From: Methanomassiliicoccus sp. UBA345
Lineage (GTDB): Archaea; Thermoplasmatota; Thermoplasmata; Methanomassiliicoccales; Methanomassiliicoccaceae
Length of the DNA stretch: 23,556 nt
Direction: 5' to 3'
Assembly (NCBI GenBank): GCA_002504525.1
Contig: DATD01000020.1
Span: forward strand, 38,595-62,150
Each line of letters starts with the position of its first letter. The first letter of the stretch is position 1. The notes under the pieces are model-generated. The model made no database searches and was not told where the DNA came from. It saw nothing but the letters and a program-made list of their open reading frames with translations. Below are positions 14,752 to 21,923 of the stretch, piece after piece. Both the position numbers and the translations under genes were made by a program.

Positions 14752-16692
14752 TCACATACCCAGAGCCTGGCGCTTCATCTCGATGTGATCGTAGAGGATG
14801 GCGCAAGCCTTCGAGGTATCCGATTCCACCCAGAACTTGGCGTTCATCAGGTGCTCGATGTCGTCGGTGAGCATCTTCGTGACGTAGGGGCTGCCGCCCA
14901 CCCGGGGCATGACGCCCAGCACGGTGCTGACGCCGCTGCCCACGAAGTACTCGGCAATGGAGACCGCCTTAGGAGAGTACCATTCCGGCGCGGCCCCTGC
15001 CACCGGCAACTGGTCGATGCGCACCCCCGCCAGGTTGGCCAGCTCGGCCACCAGGTTCAGTATCCTGGTGTTGTCAACACAGGAGCCCATGTGTAGCACC
15101 GGGGGAATGCCCAGTGAGCCGCACACCTCTTTCAGCCCCTTTCCCGCCATCTCGATGGCCGACGGCTTGAGCAGGCCGGCCTTGCCGGACGCGATGGAGG
15201 CGCATCCCGTCTCCACGACCAGGATGTTCCTCTTGATCAGCGACTTTGCCAATGAGACGTGCCCTTGATCGTGGCGGATGTGCGGGTTGTTGCATCCCAC
15301 GATGCCCACCGCTCCGCGGATCTTGCCCGCTATGATGGCATCGAGCAGCGGCTTTAGGCTTCCTCCCAGCGCCTTCCTGATCGCTTCGACTGAGAAACCG
15401 ACCATGGCCTCGACCGGCTGGTCGGGGATGAGTACCTTTTCGCTGATGCGATTGGGATAGTTGTCGATGGCGATCTCCAGCATGCGCTTCGACTGCTGGT
15501 AAGCATTTTCGGGATGGACCTCCACGTACTCGGAGCCGGCCATGGTGCCCTTCGGGGAGGTGGAGAAGATCTTGGTGTGATAGCAAGCCGCGGTGAACGG
15601 CAGCGACGGGAATATGCACTGGTAGTCGACGATCATCGCTTCCAGCGCACCCGTTATGATGGCGAGCTCCTGGTCGAGGTGGTTCCCGGCCTGAGGAACG
15701 CCCTTTCGCATCAGCAGCTCGTTGCCGGTGCAGCACAGACCGACCAGGTTCACGCCGGCCGCGCCGACCTTCTTCGCCCTCGCCACGATCTCAGGGTCCG
15801 ATGCGGCCTTGACCAGCATCTCCGACAGCACAGGGTTGTGGCCGTGCAGCGCCACGTTGACGTGGTCGGCCTTCATCACGCCGAGGTTGACCTTGGAGGT
15901 CTTGATCTCCGGCGTTCCGAACAGGACGTCGGACATCTCCATGGCCTGCATGGAGCCGCCCCACCCGTCAGACAACGATGTGCGGAAGCCGTGCATGACC
16001 ACATCGTAGGGGTCGTTGCCGACGCCCATGTGGATGCGGTGCATCGCTTCGACGACCTCGCGGTCGATCCCGCGGGGCAGGATGTCGATCCTCTTCCACA
16101 TCTCCAGGCTGGCGGCCGGAACGCGCTTTATCATCTGTAGCTCCCCGCGCACGGTGCCGAACTCGTCCAGCATGGCCAACGCCAACCTTTCCGCGGTCTG
16201 CTGGACGGTCCCGCCGGCGTCGATGCCGTACTCCTTGGCCAGGCGGTTCAGCTTCTCCACGTCTTTGACAGGATACTCGGGCGCCACGCCCGTCGCTCCC
16301 TTCAATACGGCCTCCACCACGTCCCTCCCGTGGTCGGAGTGCGCGGCGGCGCCCATGGCCACCCAGTCCAGGAGGTTCCTTGCCACTATCAGGTTGGCGT
16401 CGTTGCCGCACACCCCTCTTATGCGGTCCCCTCCCATGATGCGGCATGGGCCCATGGCGCAGCGCTGGCAGGAGACGCCTTCAGAACAGAACTTGCAGTG
16501 CGGGGTCTGCCGCTCCAGGCGGTCCCACACCGTGTCGGTGCCTTCGTGCATGGCCTTCTTGAGGATGATCTGCGACGTGCGGTCGAGCGTCCTCTCCTCC
16601 GCCTTCTGGTCCATCTCCTCCTTGGTGAATTCTTGCTTGGAAGGCCTCCTGAGGCATTCCACAGATAGGATCTCGGGGTAATCGTCCGCCAT
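14752..16692 (-). CDS. cooS: Anaerobic Ni-Fe-S carbon monoxide dehydrogenase, catalytic subunit
   Basis: A 646-residue monofunctional CO dehydrogenase interconverting CO and CO2. All C-cluster ligands are visible: His285 (second His of HGHNP), Cys321 (LCCTGNE), Cys359 (DYQCI), Cys467 (GCNN), Cys497 (ETGC) and Cys538 (MGSC), plus catalytic Lys575 (SPKAVSIA). B-cluster cysteines are 75, 78, 83 and 95. The subunit-bridging D-cluster has Cys66-x2-Cys69 and a serine where well-studied CODHs have the second cysteine seven residues on. From memory of the Desulfovibrio vulgaris enzyme, this spacing predicts a [2Fe-2S] D-cluster. No acetyl-CoA synthase, CooF or hydrogenase gene is in the window, so the electron acceptor is unknown. 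It follows cooC after 65 bases with its own TATA box 22-32 bases ahead of ATG 16692 and no ribosome site, so a nearly leaderless transcript is likely. Confidence 0.96.
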   Translation of the reverse strand: MADDYPEILSVECLRRPSKQEFTKEEMDQKAEERTLDRTSQIILKKAMHEGTDTVWDRLERQTPHCKFCSEGVSCQRCAMGPCRIMGGDRIRGVCGNDANLIVARNLLDWVAMGAAAHSDHGRDVVEAVLKGATGVAPEYPVKDVEKLNRLAKEYGIDAGGTVQQTAERLALAMLDEFGTVRGELQMIKRVPAASLEMWKRIDILPRGIDREVVEAMHRIHMGVGNDPYDVVMHGFRTSLSDGWGGSMQAMEMSDVLFGTPEIKTSKVNLGVMKADHVNVALHGHNPVLSEMLVKAASDPEIVARAKKVGAAGVNLVGLCCTGNELLMRKGVPQAGNHLDQELAIITGALEAMIVDYQCIFPSLPFTAACYHTKIFSTSPKGTMAGSEYVEVHPENAYQQSKRMLEIAIDNYPNRISEKVLIPDQPVEAMVGFSVEAIRKALGGSLKPLLDAIIAGKIRGAVGIVGCNNPHIRHDQGHVSLAKSLIKRNILVVETGCASIASGKAGLLKPSAIEMAGKGLKEVCGSLGIPPVLHMGSCVDNTRILNLVAELANLAGVRIDQLPVAGAAPEWYSPKAVSIAEYFVGSGVSTVLGVMPRVGGSPYVTKMLTDDIEHLMNAKFWVESDTSKACAILYDHIEMKRQALGM

Positions 16693-16713
16693 GAATTGTG
16701 CTATTGAGCTAGT

Positions 16714-16724
16714 GGGATATAACC
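16714..16724 (-). promoter_or_regulatory. Internal TATA box ahead of cooS
   Basis: Minus-strand GGTTATATCCC centred about 27 bases ahead of the cooS ATG, giving a transcription start within a few bases of the codon. It lets cooS be expressed above the level of the cooT-cooC message. Confidence 0.5.
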
Positions 16725-16757
16725 ACGGCAGGACGATGCAGCGAAGTTTGTCGAACG

Positions 16758-17543
16758 TTATATTCTCAGTTCGTCCATCCTCTTTCTCAGAAGGGCGATC
16801 GCCTGGCCTCCGACGGCCGCAGTAGGCTGCCCAGCGAGGTCCGCCGCGATAAGGGATGCGTCATGCGGGATCACGGCCGCCACCTCCAGGCCGTGAGGGT
16901 CCAGCAGGTCTCGCAGCTCTCTCTCTTGAGCGTCGTCGGACACTTTATTCAGCACCGCCAGGACATTGCGGACGCCCAGCTCCCTGGCCATGCCGGCGAT
17001 CTTGAGCGCTGTCTCGACCGAGCGGCGGCTTGGCTCCACTATCACCAGCATGACGTCCACCGAACGAGTGGTCGAACGGCCGAGATGCTCCAGCCCCGCC
17101 TCCATGTCCAGGATGACCACGTGCTCGGAGTCCAGCACCAAGTGGCTCATGAGGCTCTTGAGCACCGCACTCTCCGGGCAGAAGCAGCCTGAGCCAGGCG
17201 CCTTGATGGTGCCTAGCACCATCACCGTGACCCCGTCGATGCCGCGCACGCCGTACCGATCAACGAGATCGTCCACCTTGGGGTTCAGGGAGAACATGCT
17301 GCCGTAGCTTTCTCCCGGGCGGGCGCCGGTACGCTCCTCGATCACGTCCAGCATGTCGGACAGGGGGACGATGTTCTTTCTAACCCCCTCAGGAACGCCC
17401 AGGGCCGCGGGGAGCGAGGAAGCGGGATCGGCGTCCACCGCAACGACGTTCATCCCATCCTTCGCGTACATCGAGGCGAGCATCGCCGCGACAGTCGTTT
17501 TCCCTACGCCGCCTTTTCCCGATACTGCGATCTTGAGGGGCAC
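16758..17543 (-). CDS. cooC: CooC-type nickel-insertion ATPase for CO dehydrogenase
   Basis: A 261-residue MinD/SIMIBI-class ATPase that helps load nickel into the CooS C-cluster. The deviant Walker A is SGKGGVGKTT (residues 8-17). VDADPASSLPAALGVP (36-51) is switch I. The nickel-binding Cys120-x-Cys122 is in GSGCFCPE, and VVILDMEAGLEHLGRSTTRS carries the Walker B/switch II part. Length and motifs match CooC. Start is GTG 17543, directly abutting the cooT TGA with no gap. It is placed between cooT and cooS, as expected for CODH maturation genes. A cell carrying only this CooC presumably matures only this CODH, but that cannot be judged from the window. Confidence 0.93.
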   Translation of the reverse strand: MPLKIAVSGKGGVGKTTVAAMLASMYAKDGMNVVAVDADPASSLPAALGVPEGVRKNIVPLSDMLDVIEERTGARPGESYGSMFSLNPKVDDLVDRYGVRGIDGVTVMVLGTIKAPGSGCFCPESAVLKSLMSHLVLDSEHVVILDMEAGLEHLGRSTTRSVDVMLVIVEPSRRSVETALKIAGMARELGVRNVLAVLNKVSDDAQERELRDLLDPHGLEVAAVIPHDASLIAADLAGQPTAAVGGQAIALLRKRMDELRI

Positions 17544-17735
17544 TCAGACCCTCTCCAGAATCACGCGGTGGCGCAGCAGGTCGATCTCCGACACCCTGAC
17601 GCCGTCGACCTTCACCTCGCGGCCGAGTATGTCCACGCATCTGACGCCCCCGCCCACGTCACGCACCATGACGGCCTCTGGCATGACGGTGCTGATGCCC
17701 TCGGCGGACTTCAAGAGAACGGTAGACTCGCACAT
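17544..17735 (-). CDS. cooT: CooT-family nickel-binding protein
   Basis: A 63-residue protein starting MCESTVLLKSAEG, with the invariant Cys2 of CooT, then VMPEAVMVRDVGGGVRCVDI and LGREVKVDGVRVSEIDLLRH. This is the small beta-barrel sequence of the CooT family (MC-x-S... ending in ...ID-x-x-x-H-x-I-x-L). Rhodospirillum CooT binds nickel through Cys2 as a dimer. ATG 17735 is chosen over a longer frame because GAGGGA lies just ahead and a TATA-like TGCTATATTAGC at 17769-17758 is well spaced. It is the first gene after the regulator, followed without gap by cooC. Confidence 0.88.
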   Translation of the reverse strand: MCESTVLLKSAEGISTVMPEAVMVRDVGGGVRCVDILGREVKVDGVRVSEIDLLRHRVILERV

Positions 17736-17757
17736 CGGTCCCTCACTCGACGTGCGC

Positions 17758-17802
17758 GCTAATATAGCATTCCCGGAACGAGGCGCATGTCTTGGGCATG
17801 TC
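17758..17802 (-). promoter_or_regulatory. Promoter of cooT with a tandem GACATGC repeat
   Basis: TATA-like TGCTATATTAGC (17769-17758) is preceded by two direct copies of GACATGC on the minus strand (17802-17796 and 17791-17785), 11 bp apart, one helical turn. The outer copy touches the regulator's stop codon. Tandem sites directly upstream of the TATA/BRE could be where the adjacent ArsR-type regulator or an activator binds. Confidence 0.35.
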
Positions 17803-18208
17803 AGTGCCGCCCCTCTGAAGTCCACGTCTCGACAAAAGCGCGTCCCAGCGCCGTGAGGGAGTAAATCCGCCATCTCTTCTGCGGAACGGAACCGATCAGA
17901 CCCGCCTTCTCCAGAATGTTGAGGTGGTAGGAAAGTCTCGAGTCCGACAGGTCGGTGACCTCCTTCAGGACGCAGGGGCATAGGTCACACACCGAGAGAG
18001 CATGGACGATCTGCAGCCTGATAGGTTCGGATAACGCCTGGAACACCCTAGCCTCCTCTCCAAGGTCCTGCCTGTCTGGAACGGCGGAACGGACCGCGTC
18101 CATGCCGCCTCGCTGGCGGAGGGATTCCTCTACCTCTTCGGGAAGGTTCATAATATCGGAGCAGTCCTGCTCCTGGCATTGCTCGGTGATTTTCTTGCCC
18201 TCGTACAT
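17801..18208 (-). CDS. ArsR-family regulator with CDLCPC motif (CODH operon)
   Basis: A 135-residue winged-helix repressor-type protein. Residues 1-50 form an N-terminal helix region with Cys11 and Cys16. The DNA-binding part runs from FQALSEPIRLQIVHALSV through DSRLSYHLNILEKAGLI (recognition helix) to the wing QKRWRIYSLTALG. Cys74, Cys77 and Cys79 (CDLCPC) sit in the helix where classical ArsR proteins bind As/Sb or soft metals. It is the first gene of the cooT-cooC-cooS direction, 65 bases ahead of cooT, so control of CODH in response to a metal (nickel?) or a thiol/redox signal is the likely role (inference). It is a paralogue of the regulator at 18458-18913, and a decayed copy of its first codons and promoter exists at 21717-21810. 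Confidence 0.85.
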   Translation of the reverse strand: MYEGKKITEQCQEQDCSDIMNLPEEVEESLRQRGGMDAVRSAVPDRQDLGEEARVFQALSEPIRLQIVHALSVCDLCPCVLKEVTDLSDSRLSYHLNILEKAGLIGSVPQKRWRIYSLTALGRAFVETWTSEGRH

Positions 18209-18457
18209 CTGACAGAAAAGATGAGTGTCGGAGGCTCACATATATCTTCGCTTCCGGCGGGGTCACGGTGTCTCCCTGATCGGCGAGCCGGTCGCCCTCC
18301 CGCTGGCCGTGTCGCGGCACCTGCGACCGATTTCCGACATGTCCGCTGGACACTGGATGGGACCGCTTACGTTTATTTGAATACACTAGCGAATCTCTTT
18401 CCTTCCGTTTCCCATCATAAGGAAATGTCAAGTTGAAGTACACCTATAGCTTTCCGA
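18209..18457. promoter_or_regulatory. Divergent intergenic region between the two arsR paralogues
   Basis: It holds a minus-strand TATA box GATATATGT (18246-18238) for the CODH regulator, a short dyad GGCGA-N5-TCGCC (18282-18296), a dyad TGTCC-GCT-GGACA (18340-18352) and, for the right-hand gene, a weak TATA-like CGTTTATTTGAA (18370-18381). The part from 18201 to about 18300 is related to 21740-21850. Confidence 0.45.
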
Positions 18458-18913
18458 ATGCCTATGAAGAGTGCGAGAGCTGGAGCAGACAAAACAGCGG
18501 AGGCCTCTCCCGGAGAATGCAATTTGCCAGATGAGATCTCCGAAGCGATCGAGGAGATCGGAGGATTGGAAAATCTAGCCGCCCACGTCCCGACGGCTCA
18601 ACAGATCAATAAACAGGCAAAGATCCATCACGTCCTGTCTGACAAGACCAGACTCCTAATAATGTGGGCCCTAAACTGTTGCGACCTGTGTCCGTGCGTG
18701 CTCGTCTCATTCCTGAAAATACAAAACACACGGTTGTCCTATCATCTAGGGGTGCTGGAAGATGCAGGGTTGGTAAGGTCTTATCCAAAAAAGAACTGGA
18801 AGATCTATACCATCACTAGGCTTGGACGAGAGGTCCTGGCCTGCAGCCATGACATAGGAGCCGGCGTTTCAAAGGAGATGAAGCGAGTGGACGGGACAGA
18901 AAAATTAATCTGA
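18458..18913 (+). CDS. ArsR-family regulator with CCDLCPC motif (metal/metalloid module)
   Basis: A 151-residue wHTH protein. After a variable N-terminus, NLPDEISEAIEEIGGLENLA (22-41) matches the NLPEEVEESLRQRGGMDAV stretch of the CODH regulator. HHVLSDKTRLLIMWALNCCD, then NTRLSYHLGVLEDAGLV and KKNWKIYTITRLG give the DNA-binding fold. Cysteines 74, 75, 78 and 80 (CCDLCPC) form the likely metal(loid) site, and Cys21 and Cys129 are extra. It is the best candidate to bind the TTTCAA-N6-TTGAAA dyads ahead of the HMA, ATPase and arsD genes (inference). Its base composition is clearly more AT-rich than the CODH genes. Its last 9 bases overlap the end of the convergent HMA gene. Start ATG 18458 or 18464. 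Confidence 0.83.
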   Translation: MPMKSARAGADKTAEASPGECNLPDEISEAIEEIGGLENLAAHVPTAQQINKQAKIHHVLSDKTRLLIMWALNCCDLCPCVLVSFLKIQNTRLSYHLGVLEDAGLVRSYPKKNWKIYTITRLGREVLACSHDIGAGVSKEMKRVDGTEKLI

Positions 18914-19153
18914 ACCTATCAAGGTCGCCTTTGCTCCCGCCCTTGAAACGGCCTTCACGATGTCATCCAGGCTTACTATCGACGGATTATATGTGACCTT
19001 TAACTGATTCGTTATGGGGTTCGCAGAATAGCTTTCCACTCCCTTGAGCCTCTTCATTCTTCTCTCGACCATCTTGAATTCGCACGAGCATATTCCACCA
19101 ATCTTAAAGCTCGATGTCTTAAGCCCCGTTTCAGTCTCCGTTTCCATTGTCAT
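18905..19153 (-). CDS. Heavy-metal-associated (HMA) domain protein, metallochaperone-like
   Basis: An 82-residue protein with a single HMA ferredoxin-like fold from residue 14 (SSFKIGGICSCEFKMVERRM) to the end. The usual GMTCxxC metal site is replaced by GGICSCE, with Cys22-x-Cys24. GVESYSANPITNQLKVTYNP and VSLDDIVKAVSRAGAKATLI are the standard second half. It would hand a soft metal or metalloid to the P1B ATPase encoded just upstream on the same strand, whose own HMA domain has no cysteines. It has a separate promoter with a candidate operator, and AGGTGA ahead of ATG 19153. TAATTTTTC directly after the stop may end transcription. Confidence 0.85.
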   Translation of the reverse strand: MTMETETETGLKTSSFKIGGICSCEFKMVERRMKRLKGVESYSANPITNQLKVTYNPSIVSLDDIVKAVSRAGAKATLIGSD

Positions 19154-19164
19154 CTTATCACCTA

Positions 19165-19190
19165 TTTCAAATCAATTCGAACTTATATCT
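19165..19190 (-). promoter_or_regulatory. Promoter and candidate ArsR operator of the HMA gene
   Basis: Minus-strand TATA box AGATATAAGT (19190-19181) is overlapped by the dyad read on the plus strand as TTTCAAATCAATTCGAAC (19165-19182), a variant of the TTTCAA-N6-TTGAAA site found ahead of the ATPase and arsD. A bound repressor would block TBP or polymerase. Confidence 0.5.
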
Positions 19191-19249
19191 ATTTTGAGCA
19201 TTTAACATATCAGCAATTGTTGCTTCGGCATATGCACGGAACGTTCCAT

Positions 19250-21442
19250 TCAATTCGCAGCGCCCCCAGATGCTGACGGTTCCCTGTCCGAACTCACCGC
19301 CACGCTCGCATCCGTGGTCTTGGACCACTTAAGCAGCCTAAGCGCATTGAAGATCACGAAGACCGCACTTGCCTCATTCAACAGTAGACCGGTGACGAGC
19401 CCTAGGTAGCCAAGCAGCGCCGCGACGACCATGAAGGAGATGTTGATAAGAGATATCCAGATATTCTGCCGTATTATCGTTATTGCCTTGGTGCTGAGTC
19501 TTATGAGATAGTCCAGCTTGGATAAGTCATCAGACATTAGGACAATATCCCCTGTTTCGATGGCAATATCCGTTCCAGCTGCGCCCATGGCGATGCCGAC
19601 GTCAGAGACTGCCATTGCTGGAGCGTCATTGATCCCATCCCCGACCATTGCGACCGTGCCGAATTCTGCTCTAAGCTCCTTGATAAGCTCGACCTTTTCG
19701 AGGGGGAGCAACTGACTATAATATCTATCCGCCCCCACCTGTTGAGCGATCATTTTGGCGCTCCGTTCATTGTCACCGGTCAGCATGACCGTTACGATGC
19801 CCATATCCTTGAGCCTTTGAAGCGCATCCTTGGCCCCCGGTCGAACCGTATCAGTAATGGCGATGAGCCCTAGAAGGTGACCCTCCGAGCCGACTAGTAC
19901 GACTGTTTTGCCCTTACTCTCCAGCCCCTCGATGGATTCCCGATACTCGTTCAACAACACTCCCTTATCCTGCTGCAATCGGGCATTGCCTACCAAGTAT
20001 TGTTTCCCATCCGCGCTGGCGGAGACTCCCATCCCGGAGATCTCTTGGAAATCCTTCACTTCTTTTCCGGAGAATGCGTTGATCTCTTTGGCCTTCCTGA
20101 CGATTGCCGCGGCCAGCGGATGCGAGGACCTGGATTCAATGCTTCCGACCAGATCCATAAGCTCCTCCTCAGTGATGTCACTGTAGACCAAGATGTCAGA
20201 AACTTCTGGCCGCCCTATCGTGAGTGTGCCTGTCTTGTCGAAGGCGATGGCCTTCACCTCATCAACCACTTCCAGGTATGCCCCACCCTTATAGACCGTG
20301 CCATTCTGGGCCGCGTTGGCCATGGCGGCCACGACCGCCACTGGGACAGAAAGGGCCAGTCCGCATGAGCATGAGACCACGAACACGACCAGACCGCGGA
20401 GGATGAACGTATGCCAATCTGCTCCGAAGAACAAGGGGGGGATTGTAGCCACTGCCACTCCAAGGGCGAACATGGCGGGAGTATACCATCTGGCAAAATC
20501 GTCGGAAAACCTCTGATAAGATGTTCTCTTTGATTGCGCCTCTTCCACTGAACATATGATCTTCGAGAGCATGGTCTCGGAAGCAGTTCTGTCCACCCGC
20601 ACTTCCATCGACCCATTCTGATTTATCGTACCGGCAAAGACCTCGTCGCCAACGTTCTTCTGCACCGGGATCGATTCTCCGGTGACCGCAGCCTGATCGA
20701 CGAATGACATGCCCTGAAAGACCTTGCCATCGACGGGAATCCGTTCTCCTGGCCTAACAATGACCATATCGCCGACATCAATGTCCTCGGTCGGCATGAT
20801 CACTTCGTGGCCATCCTTGCGCACAAGTGCTTTCTTCGGCACAAGTTCAGTAAGCGACCTGATCGCTCCCCTGGCCTTGTCCACGGCATAGGATTCCAGC
20901 ACATCCCCGAGCGAATAGACGAAGATGAGTATGGCCGCCTCATACCACATTCCAAGCAGAATGGCCCCAGAAGCGCCGATTAACATGAGCAGATGAATTG
21001 TCGGAGTGAGGTTGATGAGGGCGATGATGGCCTTCCTAGCAGGATAGTAGACGCCTACCAGAACTGCAATCCCGAAGAGAGCATTGGTTATGCTGGGCCC
21101 TACTCCCAGAAACATCAGAATGAAAGAGAAAAAAGTGATAATGCCGCACCCGTAGAGGGCCAGTTGCTGCTTCTCCTTCCACCATGTACTGCGTTCCTTG
21201 ACCTTGGCCATTGAACAGGTCATGCCCGTCTCAGAGATTGATCTGATAATCTCTTTCTCCGATGTTCGAGACGGGTCAAAGGTGACATCTGCTTGCCTCG
21301 ACTCCATGTCCAAGTTGAGTTCTTTCACACCCTCCAGGGACCATATCTTCGCTTTGAGCAGGTCGGCGTCCCGGCCAGAGCCAGCACCTTCGATGAGCAG
21401 TGAGATTGTTTCAAGCGGTTCCTTACCCCCCTTATCGACCAT
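19250..21442 (-). CDS. P1B-type heavy-metal transporting ATPase with CSC motif
   Basis: A 730-733-residue P-type ATPase. Numbering from GTG 21451: TGES at 257-260, phosphorylated Asp405 in DKTGTLT, Ser443-His444-Pro445 typical of heavy-metal pumps, and GDGIND at 604-609. Two features are unusual. The TM6 metal motif is SCSC (360-363) instead of CPC/SPC, and the last membrane pair has LNEAS (691-695) where Zn/Cd pumps have D-x-G. The N-terminal HMA domain (residues 15-82) keeps the fold pattern, but its metal loop reads GAGSGRDA with no cysteine. Metal specificity therefore cannot be taken from CopA or ZntA. ATG 21442 is preferred over GTG 21451 because GGGGTG lies 8 bases ahead. The separate HMA protein follows downstream, and a candidate ArsR operator lies in the promoter. 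Confidence 0.9.
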   Translation of the reverse strand: MVDKGGKEPLETISLLIEGAGSGRDADLLKAKIWSLEGVKELNLDMESRQADVTFDPSRTSEKEIIRSISETGMTCSMAKVKERSTWWKEKQQLALYGCGIITFFSFILMFLGVGPSITNALFGIAVLVGVYYPARKAIIALINLTPTIHLLMLIGASGAILLGMWYEAAILIFVYSLGDVLESYAVDKARGAIRSLTELVPKKALVRKDGHEVIMPTEDIDVGDMVIVRPGERIPVDGKVFQGMSFVDQAAVTGESIPVQKNVGDEVFAGTINQNGSMEVRVDRTASETMLSKIICSVEEAQSKRTSYQRFSDDFARWYTPAMFALGVAVATIPPLFFGADWHTFILRGLVVFVVSCSCGLALSVPVAVVAAMANAAQNGTVYKGGAYLEVVDEVKAIAFDKTGTLTIGRPEVSDILVYSDITEEELMDLVGSIESRSSHPLAAAIVRKAKEINAFSGKEVKDFQEISGMGVSASADGKQYLVGNARLQQDKGVLLNEYRESIEGLESKGKTVVLVGSEGHLLGLIAITDTVRPGAKDALQRLKDMGIVTVMLTGDNERSAKMIAQQVGADRYYSQLLPLEKVELIKELRAEFGTVAMVGDGINDAPAMAVSDVGIAMGAAGTDIAIETGDIVLMSDDLSKLDYLIRLSTKAITIIRQNIWISLINISFMVVAALLGYLGLVTGLLLNEASAVFVIFNALRLLKWSKTTDASVAVSSDREPSASGGAAN

Positions 21443-21458
21443 TGCATGCACCCCACAA

Positions 21459-21504
21459 TTTCAATTTGAATTGAATTAGATGATACATTGAAGCGTATAT
21501 GTAC
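21459..21504 (-). promoter_or_regulatory. Promoter and candidate ArsR operator of the P1B ATPase
   Basis: Minus-strand TATA-like GTACATATACG (21504-21494), with the dyad TTTCAATTTGAATTGAAT (21459-21476) about 20 bases downstream, over the expected transcription start. It fits TTTCAA-N6-TTGAAA with one mismatch. Confidence 0.5.
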
Positions 21505-21716
21505 ATTTGCAGGAATCTCAGGGCGGTGCCAAGGTTGACGGACATCCATGCCATAGGCCGTAGGGCCTTCGGTTTCACGTCTGACCTTCCAACACAGTTG
21601 TGTCGGGTAGTATTCGGCGCAGACTCCTCGTCATTTTTCAGTACTCGAAGTGCAAGAACTCGGACGCGAGCATGGAGTTAATCCCAATTAAGTTGATTTT
21701 GAGATGAATTAATGGC
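21505..21716. other. Intergenic sequence without a supported gene
   Basis: About 210 bases between the ATPase promoter and the arsR remnant. All frames are short and look unlike proteins. A small dyad ACACA-GT-TGTGT (about 21591-21602) is the only structure noticed. Confidence 0.4.
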
Positions 21717-21770
21717 TCATCGGAATCGTGGTTTCGAAAAAAGCCCAGCGATCTTCTCGCCTTCGGACAT
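21717..21770 (-). pseudogene. Remnant of a third arsR gene (N-terminal codons only)
   Basis: ATG 21770 opens 17 codons starting MSEGEKIAG, closely like MYEGKKITE at the start of the CODH regulator, then degenerates to a TGA at 21719-21717. The similarity extends upstream through the promoter. TCTTCTCGCCTTCGGACATC here matches TTCTTGCCCTCGTACATC there, and GTGTAGGAAGCTCATATATG matches GTGTCGGAGGCTCACATATA. Both copies also have ATCGGCGA(A/G)CC further out. This shows a duplicated arsR whose body has been lost. A TATA-like ATATATGAGC remains, so a short transcript may still be made. Confidence 0.55.
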
Positions 21771-21860
21771 CTAATGGACATCAAAAGTGTAGGAAGCTCA
21801 TATATGTCTCTGCTTACCGCATCGGCGAACCCCGTCTTGCCCTCGCGATACTATTACAAG

Positions 21861-21871
21861 ATATTTTAAAA
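21861..21871 (+). promoter_or_regulatory. TATA box of the small-protein pair
   Basis: ATATTTTAAAA, about 53-63 bases ahead of ATG 21924. GGTGAT just before the ATG can serve as ribosome site. Confidence 0.4.
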
Positions 21872-21923
21872 CGAATCACCACCATCCCCCATTCTAGCAT
21901 AAAGGAAGGGTATCGGTGATATC

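Noticed and set aside
15514..16140. 208-codon plus-strand open frame
   Set aside because: Antisense shadow of cooS; its histidine-rich, domain-free sequence is a by-product of codon bias.
19238..19247. Perfect palindrome GGAACGTTCC after the ATPase stop
   Set aside because: A single 10-bp palindrome with no second copy in the window and no obvious position relative to a promoter.
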